Positions 26,518 through 35,829 of a DNA stretch of 64,000 nt are shown piece after piece. The stretch is taken from positions 82,170-146,169 of the forward strand of contig JAHDHW010000001.1 of the NCBI GenBank assembly GCA_020631105.1, in the 5' to 3' direction. The notes under the pieces were generated by a model. It saw only the letters and a program-made list of their open reading frames with translations. It ran no database searches and had not been told where the DNA came from. The position numbers were made by a program, and so were the translations under genes. Numbering within the stretch: the stretch's first letter is position 1; every line of letters begins with the position of its first letter. The DNA is from Saprospiraceae bacterium. GTDB taxonomy: Bacteria; Bacteroidota; Bacteroidia; Chitinophagales; Saprospiraceae.

Positions 26518-27323
26518 ATTGCTTTTTTAATGAAATTTGGGTTTCGCTCATTCCACACCGTCCAAGGTGTGCTTCCTTTTTTCTGTAAATCGTCGAGGTA
26601 CATTTTATCTTTGAATGTATCCATCGCTCTCCAGAAACCTTTATGCTTATAACTATTCAATCGCTTCTGTTTGATCAGGCGATCAAATGGTTCTACAACT
26701 AGCTCGTCCCCATATTCTATATGGTCAAAGATTTCTTGGCGAAGGACAAAGTATCCGGTATTGATACACATATTCGTCCGCGACATAACGTGGATTGAAT
26801 TAACTAAGCCTGACTCTTCTGCATCCACTACATGAAAACTTTCATTTGGCTGGTAACGCATAAAGCTCGCAACCATATCAGGTTTACTTTTGAAGTCATC
26901 AATCATATCCGGCAAATGCATATCCGTCAAACCATCAGAATAATTTGCCAGAAACATTTCTTCTCCTTGAAGGTATTCACGAACCTTCATTAAGCGCATA
27001 CCTATATTAGATTCAATTCCGGTATCTACAAAAGTTATCTTCCAGTCATCAATATCAGAATTGAGTAATTCAATTCGATTACCTCCTAGTGTATAGACAA
27101 AATTATTCGAAATCGTTTCATCGTAATTAATGAAGTAATCTTTGATTTTATCTGCCTTATACCCAAGACATAGGATAAAATCCTTGTGCCCAAAATGAGC
27201 ATAGTATTTCATTACATTCCAAAGGATCGGCCGGTAGCCGATATTAACCATTGGCTTCGGAATGGTTTCCGAATAATCCCGAAGTCGGGTTCCTTGTCCG
27301 CCGCAAAAGAGTACTACTTTCAT
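26514..27323 (-). CDS. rfbF: Glucose-1-phosphate cytidylyltransferase
   Basis: 269-residue nucleotidyltransferase making CDP-glucose from CTP and glucose 1-phosphate. The opening motif LFCGGQGTRLRDYSETIPKPMV and the following GYRPILWNVMKYYAHFGHKDF match RfbF, and the protein has the usual length of about 260. It should provide the CDP-activated sugar for this locus. It is coupled to the PIG-L gene and follows the C-methyltransferase by 67 bp. A standard CDP-glucose 4,6-dehydratase is not seen nearby. Confidence 0.93.
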   Translation of the reverse strand: MKVVLFCGGQGTRLRDYSETIPKPMVNIGYRPILWNVMKYYAHFGHKDFILCLGYKADKIKDYFINYDETISNNFVYTLGGNRIELLNSDIDDWKITFVDTGIESNIGMRLMKVREYLQGEEMFLANYSDGLTDMHLPDMIDDFKSKPDMVASFMRYQPNESFHVVDAEESGLVNSIHVMSRTNMCINTGYFVLRQEIFDHIEYGDELVVEPFDRLIKQKRLNSYKHKGFWRAMDTFKDKMYLDDLQKKGSTPWTVWNERNPNFIKKAI

Positions 27324-27390
27324 GATATTTATTTTTTAGGAGCTTAATTAGCCGTATAAAAATATTTTAACCCCACTATCCGATTGAAAA

Positions 27391-28656
27391 TTAAAGTATA
27401 GTTACTTCCGGAATTGGAATGACGAATCGACCGCCCCATTCTTTTACATAGGCCATCTGTTCCGAAATTTCTTTTTTCAAATTCCATGGAAGAATTAGGA
27501 TATAATCGGGTTTGGTCTCGGCAATTTTTTCCGGAGCGTAAATAGGAATTCGGGTTCCTGGTAAAAAATTACCTTGCTTATGTGGACTACGATCCACTGT
27601 ATAATCTAAGAAGTCAGTACGGATCCCGCAGTAATTCAATAAAGTATTGCCTTTACCCGGTGCTCCGTATCCAACAACTGTTTTGCCTTCTCGTTTTGCC
27701 TGAATCAAAAATTCAATTAGCTTTCGCTTGGTTTCTTTTACTTGTTCTTCAAAGCGGGTGTAGAAGTCTACTGTTTTGAATCCGAGGTTTTCTTCTCGAG
27801 ATAATAATTCTGTTACGGTAGTTCTGACGGGCTTTGACTCATCCTCCGTATGTCGACCAAAAATCCGGATAGAACCTCCGTGAGTTGGCAGTTCTTCTAC
27901 GTGGAATAAGGTAATACCATGGTGTGCAAAAATCTCATTGACTGTAGTAAAGGACAGGTAAGAAAAATGCTCATGATAAATGGTATCAAATTGATTCTCT
28001 TCGATCAATCTTTGCAGGTGTGGAAACTCCATAGTAATTACACCTTCTTTGGCTAGCATGATTTTCATTCCTCCGACGAAATCATTGATATCCGGTACAT
28101 GCGCCAGCACGTTATTTCCTAGTAGTAAATCTGCTTTTTTATATTTTTCTGATAAATCCTTCGCCGTTTCAATTCCGAAGAATCGTACCTCAGAGCGAAC
28201 GCCTTTTTCTCTTGCTGCTTCTGCGCAGTTGGCCGCAGGCTCGATTCCGAGTACAGGAATATTCTTTTCAACGAACCACTGTAAGAGGTAACCATCATTA
28301 CTAGCTATCTCGGCAACTAAAGAGTTTTCGTTAAAGCCAAACTCTTCCACCATTTTGTCCGTGTAACGCTTTGCATGATTTAACCAACTAGTTGAAAAGG
28401 AAGAGAAGTATGCATAGTCATCTGCAAAAATTTCTTCCGGTGAGGCAAACTCATCAAGTTGCACTAACCAACATTTTTCACATACAAAAGCATGAAGCGT
28501 GAAAAATTTCTCCATTTTGTTGTAATCCTCTGGTTTAACATGCTTTTGACAAAGCGGAGATGTACCAAGATCTACGACGCTATGCTCAAGAGGAGTCGCA
28601 CAAAAGCGACATTTACTCACTTTATTATTAATGTGGTGTGATCCTAAAGTTGACAT
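27391..28656 (-). CDS. Zinc-binding sugar C-methyltransferase
   Basis: 421-residue SAM-dependent methyltransferase of the TylCIII/NovU type. The N-terminal putative zinc-binding domain begins CRFCATPLEHSVVDLG with further cysteines in CEKCW. The SAM-binding core includes VAEIASNDGYLLQWF and GIEPAANCAE. The C-terminal domain has VVGYGAPGKGNTLLNYCG. Family members add a methyl group to a ring carbon of a nucleotide-bound 4-keto sugar, so a branched sugar is expected here. It lies between the rfbF and epimerase genes; a 151-bp gap precedes it. Confidence 0.85.
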   Translation of the reverse strand: MSTLGSHHINNKVSKCRFCATPLEHSVVDLGTSPLCQKHVKPEDYNKMEKFFTLHAFVCEKCWLVQLDEFASPEEIFADDYAYFSSFSTSWLNHAKRYTDKMVEEFGFNENSLVAEIASNDGYLLQWFVEKNIPVLGIEPAANCAEAAREKGVRSEVRFFGIETAKDLSEKYKKADLLLGNNVLAHVPDINDFVGGMKIMLAKEGVITMEFPHLQRLIEENQFDTIYHEHFSYLSFTTVNEIFAHHGITLFHVEELPTHGGSIRIFGRHTEDESKPVRTTVTELLSREENLGFKTVDFYTRFEEQVKETKRKLIEFLIQAKREGKTVVGYGAPGKGNTLLNYCGIRTDFLDYTVDRSPHKQGNFLPGTRIPIYAPEKIAETKPDYILILPWNLKKEISEQMAYVKEWGGRFVIPIPEVTIL

Positions 28657-28807
28657 GGTTTAGTTTTTTATATAATTTTTATTTGATAGTTCTTATTGAA
28701 TAATGCATCAATAGCAAATGCATGCTGTATACGAGTGTATTCCAGTAGGCTTAAACGCCTTAAATACTCCGATTGTCATTAGGGATAAACCGGAGAAAAT
28801 TTATTCA

Positions 28808-29359
28808 TTAGAGTGTGAGTCCAGTAAAAGTCTGGCTGATGGAGGGGTAATTTTGATCTTTATCGGAGATCACCGAGGGAGGAAGCGGCCATCGAATGCC
28901 TAATGTTGGATCATCAAATTTCAATCCACTTTCTACACCTGGGGTATAAAAGGCAGTATGATGATAAATTAATTCCGTTTCGTCCTCTAAAGTCTGGAAT
29001 CCATGCGCAAAACCTTCAGGAATATAGATCATTGTCATATTTTCTGCGCTAAGTTCTATTCCGAAATGCTGGAGAAAGGTTGGAGATTCCTGCCTAACAT
29101 CCACAAGTACATCGTAAACGGCTCCCTTGATGCAACGGATCAACTTAATTTCAGCATATGGTGGCCGTTGATAATGAAGCCCTCTGATTGTTCCTTTATG
29201 TGTATTTAGAGAATGATTGAATTGGACAAATTCTTTTTCATGACCGATCTCTGCAAACTCTCGTTGACAGAAAGTACGAGCAAATAGTCCGCGTTCATCC
29301 CGGAATGGTTCCAGGCTGATACTATATGCTCCTTCTAAATTTGTCGGATGAAATTTCAT
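28808..29359 (-). CDS. dTDP-4-dehydrorhamnose 3,5-epimerase family protein
   Basis: 183-residue cupin-type sugar epimerase (RfbC family). Family blocks FRDERGLFARTFC, GTIRGLHYQRPPYAE with the catalytic His, LIRCIKGAVYDVLVDVR and IPEGFAHGFQTLEDETELIYH are all present. The start at 29359 directly follows the upstream stop, with a 1-bp gap. RmlA, RmlB and RmlD are not in the window and RfbF is, so it probably acts on a CDP-4-keto sugar rather than dTDP-rhamnose precursor. That reassignment is inference. Confidence 0.9.
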   Translation of the reverse strand: MKFHPTNLEGAYSISLEPFRDERGLFARTFCQREFAEIGHEKEFVQFNHSLNTHKGTIRGLHYQRPPYAEIKLIRCIKGAVYDVLVDVRQESPTFLQHFGIELSAENMTMIYIPEGFAHGFQTLEDETELIYHHTAFYTPGVESGLKFDDPTLGIRWPLPPSVISDKDQNYPSISQTFTGLTL

Positions 29360-29360
29360 A

Positions 29361-30410
29361 TTATACTGCAGCCAGGACAAGTTGATTATTCATCTCGCCT
29401 TTGGTTAGCAATTCGTTGATCACATTAAGTCTGATCAATTGAGATTTTCTAAAATTCTGATCTTTAAAGTTGATATTCTCTAATCCCTCAATCAAGCCAA
29501 TAATAGAATTGTTCAAATCATATTGAGGTTGGTGATTAGGTGCGAGAGATTTAAATCGATCAAAATTCACGCGATAAGATCTCTTATCCGGTTCTGCATT
29601 TTGATTGATAGAAACTTTAATATCTGGTAAAACATGCTGAATTTCCAGTGCTAAATCTTTAACCTGGTAGTTCCATTCATTACTTCCTGTATTGACAATC
29701 ACAAAGTTACCGCCGTTATCATTTGACCTTTCGAAAGACCATCTGATAGCCCGAGCCATATCCAATACGTTGATGAGTGGACGCCAAGGCGTTCCATCAC
29801 TAAGAATGGTAATTTCTTTTGCAGTTAAAGCCCCTGCTGCAAAATCATTCAGTACTAAATCAAGTCGTAATCTCTCACTCATACCACAAGCCGTAGCAAA
29901 ACGTAAACAGGTCACTTGAAAATCATCAGATGCTAATTTAGAAAGCGCCTCTTCAGATTGCACTTTTGACTTAGCGTAGGCTGTTAATGGATTCAGCGTA
30001 GAGTCTTCAGTTCTTGGAGCATCTTCAGCTGCACCATAAACACTGCAACTAGACGCAAACACAAATTTTTGCACACCTCTTTCTTTTGCCATTCGGGCAA
30101 TTTCAAGATTTGCTAAATAATTGATGTCTAAAGTTACCTGTTCGAAACGATTACCGATTGGATCGTTTGAAATAGCTGCAAGACTAATCACAGTATGTAC
30201 ACCGTTAAGAATAGTTGGATCAAAGCTACGAACATCACCATAGTATTGTACATCCAGAAAAGATTCCGGACAAATCATGCTACTCGTAATATGTTTTGCA
30301 AAGTACCCTATATCGTAACCAATTAGAGTGGCATTAGGGTGATATTTTCGAAGTTCTTTGACTAAGCCGGGGCCGACGTAGCCGAGATTTCCTGTTATTA
30401 AAATTTTCAA
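29361..30410 (-). CDS. NAD-dependent epimerase/dehydratase (extended SDR)
   Basis: 349-residue extended short-chain dehydrogenase. The Rossmann motif is TGNLGYVGPG, the catalytic pair Y145/K149 (AYAKSK), and SSCSVYG supplies the Ser. It modifies a nucleotide sugar: 4-epimerisation, 4,6-dehydration or 4-keto reduction are all possible for this fold. It sits directly before the 3,5-epimerase and close to the C-methyltransferase, as 4-ketoreductases often do. It does not carry the sequence style of CDP-glucose 4,6-dehydratase, but this cannot be excluded by eye. Confidence 0.88.
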   Translation of the reverse strand: MKILITGNLGYVGPGLVKELRKYHPNATLIGYDIGYFAKHITSSMICPESFLDVQYYGDVRSFDPTILNGVHTVISLAAISNDPIGNRFEQVTLDINYLANLEIARMAKERGVQKFVFASSCSVYGAAEDAPRTEDSTLNPLTAYAKSKVQSEEALSKLASDDFQVTCLRFATACGMSERLRLDLVLNDFAAGALTAKEITILSDGTPWRPLINVLDMARAIRWSFERSNDNGGNFVIVNTGSNEWNYQVKDLALEIQHVLPDIKVSINQNAEPDKRSYRVNFDRFKSLAPNHQPQYDLNNSIIGLIEGLENINFKDQNFRKSQLIRLNVINELLTKGEMNNQLVLAAV

Positions 30411-30457
30411 AACAGTGGTGATTTATGGTTTAACAATGTTTTATGCTATAAACTATA

Positions 30458-31387
30458 TCAATTCTCGGGCCGAATGAGTTCGTAAGCGTCTTCCAGATAA
30501 CTTGGATGGCTCGGAGTCCTCGTCCAGGTCTTTAAAGGCCCCATAAATAATTCCATGGTTCCTGCTCCACTTTCGATAGAAGAAGAGACATCATTCGGAC
30601 TTTCATTAAAAGTATGATGATAAATCCCCCACTTATTATTTCCACCCCAGGGATAATCACTATAAACGGTGCTTACCTTTTCGTTATAATAAAGTGCTCC
30701 ATTTAGCCATACAGAAAATAAGCCCTGATCTTCCAGTCCATAAACAATATGCACGACTACCTCTAATTGATCTCCCGCTTTTGGCTTTACATCTGTAACG
30801 ATCCGATCGCCATTCGGTACATTGATAATTTGTATCTCTCCACCAACTGCAGGGTTAGGAGTGTTGAGTGCAGCGATCTCTAATTCTAACTGAGGAGATA
30901 AACCCCGAACACCAGGATGATTTTGAAAAATAGTTATTGGAGAAGTTGCATCTATTACATAGTCATTACCAAAAGTATATTTCCATCCTAACCATTGTTC
31001 TGTCCCAACAGGATGTTTTATTGGCCAGGGTGCCGTATGTATTTCTGCACGATAATTAAAGAGATTTACTGCAGGCGCAATTGGATTAAGTGGATCAATA
31101 TAAAATCGAATTTTTTTATTTTTCAAACTAACGGCTGCTGGATCATAAGCTGAGTCGACATAAAAGTCATTCCCAAATTTGGTTTCATCTGACCAGGGTG
31201 AAGCAGGTAAATTCATTTTGGTCCAATCCCAAATTTCCAATTTAGAGTTTGATGCCGTATTTATAATATCCTTAAACGTATCCGAGGATTCATCGCTTCT
31301 AAAGACATCGTCCTCAGAGTTGATCGGCGCTCCACAGGCCAGCGAAAAAATAAGAAAAAAAACAAAAGGTGTTACTTGAATGTGCAT
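30458..31387 (-). CDS. Putative polysaccharide lyase-like lipoprotein
   Basis: 309-residue secreted protein with signal peptide and lipobox (SLACG, lipidated Cys at residue 18). The body resembles heparin lyase I/alginate lyase-type beta-jelly rolls: WLGWKYTFGNDYVID, QNHPG, LELEIAALN, then VVHIVYGLEDQGLFSVWLNG and GGNNKWGIYHHTF. The family call is moderate. It lies between the initiating sugar transferase (25 bp upstream) and the SDR gene. Lyases inside biosynthetic loci can trim or release polymer. No catalytic residues can be named with certainty. Confidence 0.6.
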   Translation of the reverse strand: MHIQVTPFVFFLIFSLACGAPINSEDDVFRSDESSDTFKDIINTASNSKLEIWDWTKMNLPASPWSDETKFGNDFYVDSAYDPAAVSLKNKKIRFYIDPLNPIAPAVNLFNYRAEIHTAPWPIKHPVGTEQWLGWKYTFGNDYVIDATSPITIFQNHPGVRGLSPQLELEIAALNTPNPAVGGEIQIINVPNGDRIVTDVKPKAGDQLEVVVHIVYGLEDQGLFSVWLNGALYYNEKVSTVYSDYPWGGNNKWGIYHHTFNESPNDVSSSIESGAGTMELFMGPLKTWTRTPSHPSYLEDAYELIRPEN

Positions 31388-31411
31388 TATTTGATTGCTT
31401 TCGAAAATCGA

Positions 31412-32815
31412 TTAAAAGGCGTTTACTCTAGTCTTTCTGCTAAACACCGTAAGGAAAATAATCTTTACATCTAAGATGAAATTCCAGTTTTCGATATACC
31501 AGAGATCGTGCCATACCCGCTTTTTCTTTTGCTCATTTGTAACAGTTGGTCCACGCCAGCCATTTACTTGCGCCCACCCAGTAATCCCTGGCTTCACATA
31601 GTGACGAACCATATAGTCATTAACGATTTTTCGGAAATCTTTATCCAGATTTACTCGATGCGGTCGAGGTCCGACTACGCTCATGTCTCCTTTGAGTACA
31701 TTAAAAAACTGAGGCAATTCGTCCAAGTCAAATTTTCGTAAGTACTTTCCGATCCAGGTAATTCTAGGATCATCTTTTACTGTTGACTTTGTACCGTTTA
31801 CCGGGTCATCACATATCCGCATTGTTCTAAACTTGTAGCACTTGAATACATTACCAGCTTCTCCTTTTCTGTGCGGAGTATAGAACAAAGATCCTTTACC
31901 ATCAGACAGGATAATAATCCCAAGTATGATAAAGAAAGGCATAAGTAAGATCAGAACAGTCAGCGAAAAGAATACATCAAAAACACGTTTTAGGAAGTAA
32001 TTACTAAATTCATCTAAAGGTGTTTGACGATATTGAAAGAATGGTAAACCATCAAAAGAGTAAGGCTTAAGTGCACTCCCTGAAAGCATTGGAGTCTGTG
32101 GAATAATATTAATCCGTTTACCTTTAAAGTCTGCTTTTTTGATAATGGTTTTAGTCATTTTATCTGTAAGCGTCCCTCCCATGAGGAATAACTCATCCAC
32201 ATCTTCCTGATTAAGTACATTTTCTAAGTCATCAATATCTCCCAGGATATTTACATTTTCTAATTTAGCTTTCCCTCCATCAGCATCTAAGAATCCAACT
32301 AAATCCAGCCCCTTTTCTGCTAGGGATTGAGTAATATACTGGATACTCTTCCATTTGGACGACGAACCTATTAATAACACCTTGGCTAAGCCCAGGCTAG
32401 CGTTCTTACGTCTGTAAATATCCGAGAGGATACCAAAAGAAATAATATTTAAAAATGAGAAGAGTAAAATTGGTAGCAAAAATGTTGAACGGTTGAAGTA
32501 TTCAATTTTAAATACAATCGCTATCGTAGAGATAATTCCGACAAACATAAAAGCATTTAAAATAAAGGATTTTATTTTTTTCTTGCGCTCCTTAGAAATA
32601 TAAAAATCCTGATCTCTATTAATTAAAATTATAAAGCCCCAAACCAAGTTGAATGTCCCAGCGAACAAAACTACTTCACTAAATAAAACCACTGGAGTAT
32701 TATCTGTAGCGAATAGAAAATTTCTGAGAAAAAGAACAGTAAGGATACTTAAATTGAGTAAGAAAAACTCAATGAGAATATTCGAAAACACGAGTTGCTG
32801 TTTCTTTGGTATCAT
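31412..32815 (-). CDS. Polyprenyl glycosylphosphotransferase (initiating sugar transferase)
   Basis: 467-residue membrane protein of the WcaJ/WbaP type that transfers a sugar 1-phosphate to undecaprenyl phosphate, starting repeat-unit assembly. Four N-terminal membrane helices, a central Rossmann-like region (VLLIGSSSKWK) and a C-terminal catalytic domain (KRVFDVFFSLTVLILL membrane-re-entrant helix, YKFRTM, DELPQFFNVLKGDMSVVGPRP, KPGITGWAQVNGWRG) are all visible. It has a good promoter 160 bp upstream and probably heads the leftward operon down to 23195. Confidence 0.94.
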   Translation of the reverse strand: MIPKKQQLVFSNILIEFFLLNLSILTVLFLRNFLFATDNTPVVLFSEVVLFAGTFNLVWGFIILINRDQDFYISKERKKKIKSFILNAFMFVGIISTIAIVFKIEYFNRSTFLLPILLFSFLNIISFGILSDIYRRKNASLGLAKVLLIGSSSKWKSIQYITQSLAEKGLDLVGFLDADGGKAKLENVNILGDIDDLENVLNQEDVDELFLMGGTLTDKMTKTIIKKADFKGKRINIIPQTPMLSGSALKPYSFDGLPFFQYRQTPLDEFSNYFLKRVFDVFFSLTVLILLMPFFIILGIIILSDGKGSLFYTPHRKGEAGNVFKCYKFRTMRICDDPVNGTKSTVKDDPRITWIGKYLRKFDLDELPQFFNVLKGDMSVVGPRPHRVNLDKDFRKIVNDYMVRHYVKPGITGWAQVNGWRGPTVTNEQKKKRVWHDLWYIENWNFILDVKIIFLTVFSRKTRVNAF

Positions 32816-33165
32816 AAGTTTGGCCCGTTGTAAGAATTCGTTAATAGCCGATCTTAGTACAGGAGGGAATAACTAATACCTTGGCATTGTTTGTAAGATG
32901 GTACAGGAAGAGTGTTCGAATTATTTCTAGGATACTTGTATTGAGGGGATTGTATTTCTACAATTAATACAGTACAAAAGTAAACATTAAAGATATTTAA
33001 GTCAAATATTATTTTTAACTATGTTTTATGAAGACTTAAACTCTTGTGACATAGATTATAAGCGACTTTATTTTTTCACTAAAGCTTAGCGAGAGACTCG
33101 TTTTTCAATCTTTCTATCCTAAACTATTCTAATTAAGAAGGGTACATCTATAGAAAAATTATTAT
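32816..33165. other. AT-rich intergenic stretch between sugar transferase and methyltransferase genes
   Basis: 350 bp without a supportable gene. It holds the leftward promoter of the sugar transferase operon (32975-33006). The rest is strongly AT-rich with no repeat, RNA gene or convincing terminator. Confidence 0.7.
32975..33006 (-). promoter_or_regulatory. Promoter of the leftward CDP-sugar/sugar transferase operon
   Basis: On the minus strand TTTG (complement of 33003-33006), a 20-bp spacer and TACTTTTG (complement of 32975-32982) match TTTG-N19-TAnnTTTG closely. It would give a leader of about 150 nt before the sugar transferase. Confidence 0.65.
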
Positions 33166-34146
33166 TTAATTATTTTTTTTAGCGCATATCACAAAAGTAA
33201 GGGCTTCCATTTGCGCTTCTGTAACATCAAACCGAGTTAACAAAGAAGATTGAACAGCATCAAGATATTTTTTATCGAGCTTACTTCTCAGCTCAATTTT
33301 CACATTTCCCCAACCATTATCATTTAGCATTTGCTTAAATTCATAAGGGCGAACTCTATTCTGTGAGCCTTTAAATTTGAGTGCATTATACAGAAAGTCA
33401 GGGTAACGATAAATATTGAGTGGATCCCGCTCTCTAATCCATCGAGTGTGCGTTTTTAAATCAACTAAAGCCACAAAATATGCGCCCGGGCGAGCGAGAT
33501 GGCTAATTTGCTGAATCGTTTTAGCAGGATTATCGAATTGCTGAAAAGCGGAGTTACTAACAAAAAGGTCTATGCTATTCTCCTCAAAAACAGAGAGATC
33601 AAAGTCTTTTCGAACTAAATAATTTAACCGATCATTATTCTTTTTATTAAAAGCCTCAAGCTGAACCTTTAATTGCTCTACTTCAGCTTTTAATAATTGA
33701 TCTTTTTCTAGGTATTCGAATAAAGCATTATAAAAACTATCCGGTGCATTCCTTACAAGATTATGAACATCCAAGGCATTATACTTATTTGCTCCTCCCG
33801 CTAACATAATCAAGCCGATACCTAAATCCATTCCTGGGCCTAGCTCTAAAATGTTTTTATGCTCCAGATTTGCAGCTCCTGATTCGTAATTCTCTAAATA
33901 ATCCATCCACCGCTTGACGACTCGCAAGTCGTAATTAATGACACGATCTGTATCCTCAAAACGAAAGCCTCGAGCACTTGTATACCCTTGTACTTTGTGG
34001 CGAACCTTATTAAGGGCCATAATCATTAAGCCTGATATATAATTAAAGCGATTATTAGTGTAGGTAGGTTGCTCTACTGTTCTACCAAGATCAATTGGTA
34101 GATTAGTAATACTCGATAAAGTATTCATAATTGAAAGATTGTTCAC
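33166..34146 (-). CDS. Class I SAM-dependent methyltransferase
   Basis: 326-residue methyltransferase. The SAM-binding motif I reads NILELGPGMDLGIGLIMLAGG, followed by the acidic end of strand 2 (YNALDVHN) and VSNSAFQQFDNPAKTIQQIS as the motif after strand 4. The protein is soluble and likely methylates a sugar or glycan end. It is divergent from the GINT1-like transferase. The start at 34146 is the most upstream ATG; later ATGs at residues 7 and 42 are possible. Confidence 0.8.
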   Translation of the reverse strand: MNNLSIMNTLSSITNLPIDLGRTVEQPTYTNNRFNYISGLMIMALNKVRHKVQGYTSARGFRFEDTDRVINYDLRVVKRWMDYLENYESGAANLEHKNILELGPGMDLGIGLIMLAGGANKYNALDVHNLVRNAPDSFYNALFEYLEKDQLLKAEVEQLKVQLEAFNKKNNDRLNYLVRKDFDLSVFEENSIDLFVSNSAFQQFDNPAKTIQQISHLARPGAYFVALVDLKTHTRWIRERDPLNIYRYPDFLYNALKFKGSQNRVRPYEFKQMLNDNGWGNVKIELRSKLDKKYLDAVQSSLLTRFDVTEAQMEALTFVICAKKNN

Positions 34147-34240
34147 AGAATTAATTAATTGTGGAGGGACAGAGTAACAGGGGAGCTTGGTATACTCTTT
34201 GGACTACAAGATATCGATATTTAGACTCATTAGCAATGAT

Positions 34241-35821
34241 ATGGTCCTTAACAAATTAAAGCAACAACTTTCTCTACTTATTATTGTAGATGAAATGCCG
34301 GTAGTCGCATGGAAACAAAAGTTAGTTGAAACGATAAGGAAAAGTTCCTTTTCGAAACTTGCGGGAGTATTGGTCATTCCTAAAAACAAAAAAGGAGCGA
34401 ACAATAGGGTTCAACAAATCCATATGAGTCTTGATCGTTTCTATTTTAGACCTACTCCAGATGCTTTTGCCTTAAGCCAAAAAAATTGGACTGATTATAA
34501 TATTCCCGTTCAAAAATATACAGAACAGGAAGAGATCAATATTAATTTTACTTACGCACTTTCGTTAAGTGATCAAGCAATCTCTAATAATCTTGCATCC
34601 AAACTAACAGTACCAATTATATCTCTGGTCCACAGTTCTAAAAACACTTTCGATAGTCAAAATTATGGTTACAAAGGGTTTCTAGAAAAGAAAGAAACCT
34701 TAAGTTCTGCCATTGTATGCTACCACAAGGGTAAATATAAATTGATAGAACGTACCTGGTCCATGTTGCAAACAATGTCTCTTTCCATATCTAGAAATGA
34801 GCACTTTTGGAAGCTCAGCGTTTTACTAAAAAGAACAATAAAAAAACTATCCACTTTAGAGTATAGCGATCAAATAATCAATTCTTGGATAGACTTACCA
34901 AGCACAGTATCCGATGAATCAAATATAGTCTCCACAAAAAAATCCATTCAAGGTTTAGTTCAACATGTTATCCGTTTTGGCATAAAAGTAAAGCGAAAAA
35001 TAAGCCATAAAGAACAATGGATTCTCTTGCTAAAAATGAATGACGGCATCTCTAAAGATTTCAATCAGTTCAAAAAAATATTACCTCCGAAGGAAGTTTT
35101 TTGGGCCGATCCTTTTCTAGTAGAAAAAGGAGATCAACAGTTTTTATTTTTTGAAGAGCTTCCTTTTGCGACGGACAAAGGACATCTGAGTGTCGCCGAA
35201 GTTGACAAAAAAGGAAACCTTAGTGAGGCCGTTAAAATACTGGATTTACCATATCATCTTTCTTATCCTTTTATCTTCAATTTTGAGGATAGGTTTTATA
35301 TGATTCCTGAATCCTATGAAGCGAAAAACATCCAAGTCTTTGAAGCCAAGTCCTTTCCTTATAAATGGGAACACAAAATGGATTTGATGACGGATGTAAT
35401 GGCTTTTGACACTACTCTATTTTTCTATAAGGACAAGTGGTGGATGTTTACCGCTATTGCAGAAGAAGGTAGTGGGCACAATGATGAGTTGTTTTTATTT
35501 TTTGCAGATACCCCATTTACAGAGCATTGGACGAGCCATCCTCAAAATCCAATTGTCTCTGATGTTAGAAAGGCAAGACCCGCAGGAAACATCTATATAG
35601 AAAATGGAAAAATAATCCGACCTTCTCAGGACTGTAGCCAAAAGTACGGCTATGGCTTTCATCTAAATGAAATTGAAGTACTCACAGAGAAGGAATATAA
35701 AGAACGAAGTATTCTACACGTTCGACCGACCTGGGATAAGGCATTGACCCGAACGCATTCATTCAACCATTCTTCTACGGCAACTGTAATCGATGCTGCC
35801 ATTCAACGGCCTCGTTTTTAA
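34241..35821 (+). CDS. GINT1-like glycosyltransferase with beta-propeller domain
   Basis: 526-residue protein. The N-terminal part looks formyltransferase-like (LSLLIIVDEMPVVAWKQKL). From about residue 250 comes a five-bladed propeller related to glucosamine inositolphosphorylceramide transferase 1 and GH43-like folds: FWADPFLVEKG, YPFIFNFEDRFYMIPES, FDTTLFFYKDKWWMF and ARPAGNIYIENGKIIRPSQD. I chose the ATG at 34241; a TTG at 34187 in frame would add 18 residues. It is the only rightward gene in this part of the locus and ends 8 bp from a convergent GT4 gene. Likely adds a sugar to the glycan; donor unknown. Confidence 0.75.
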   Translation: MVLNKLKQQLSLLIIVDEMPVVAWKQKLVETIRKSSFSKLAGVLVIPKNKKGANNRVQQIHMSLDRFYFRPTPDAFALSQKNWTDYNIPVQKYTEQEEININFTYALSLSDQAISNNLASKLTVPIISLVHSSKNTFDSQNYGYKGFLEKKETLSSAIVCYHKGKYKLIERTWSMLQTMSLSISRNEHFWKLSVLLKRTIKKLSTLEYSDQIINSWIDLPSTVSDESNIVSTKKSIQGLVQHVIRFGIKVKRKISHKEQWILLLKMNDGISKDFNQFKKILPPKEVFWADPFLVEKGDQQFLFFEELPFATDKGHLSVAEVDKKGNLSEAVKILDLPYHLSYPFIFNFEDRFYMIPESYEAKNIQVFEAKSFPYKWEHKMDLMTDVMAFDTTLFFYKDKWWMFTAIAEEGSGHNDELFLFFADTPFTEHWTSHPQNPIVSDVRKARPAGNIYIENGKIIRPSQDCSQKYGYGFHLNEIEVLTEKEYKERSILHVRPTWDKALTRTHSFNHSSTATVIDAAIQRPRF

Positions 35822-35829
35822 GTATGAAG

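Noticed and set aside
34187..34240. TTG start for the GINT1-like gene
   Set aside because: A downstream ATG begins closer to the formyltransferase-like strand; the TTG has a purine-rich sequence ahead, so it remains possible.
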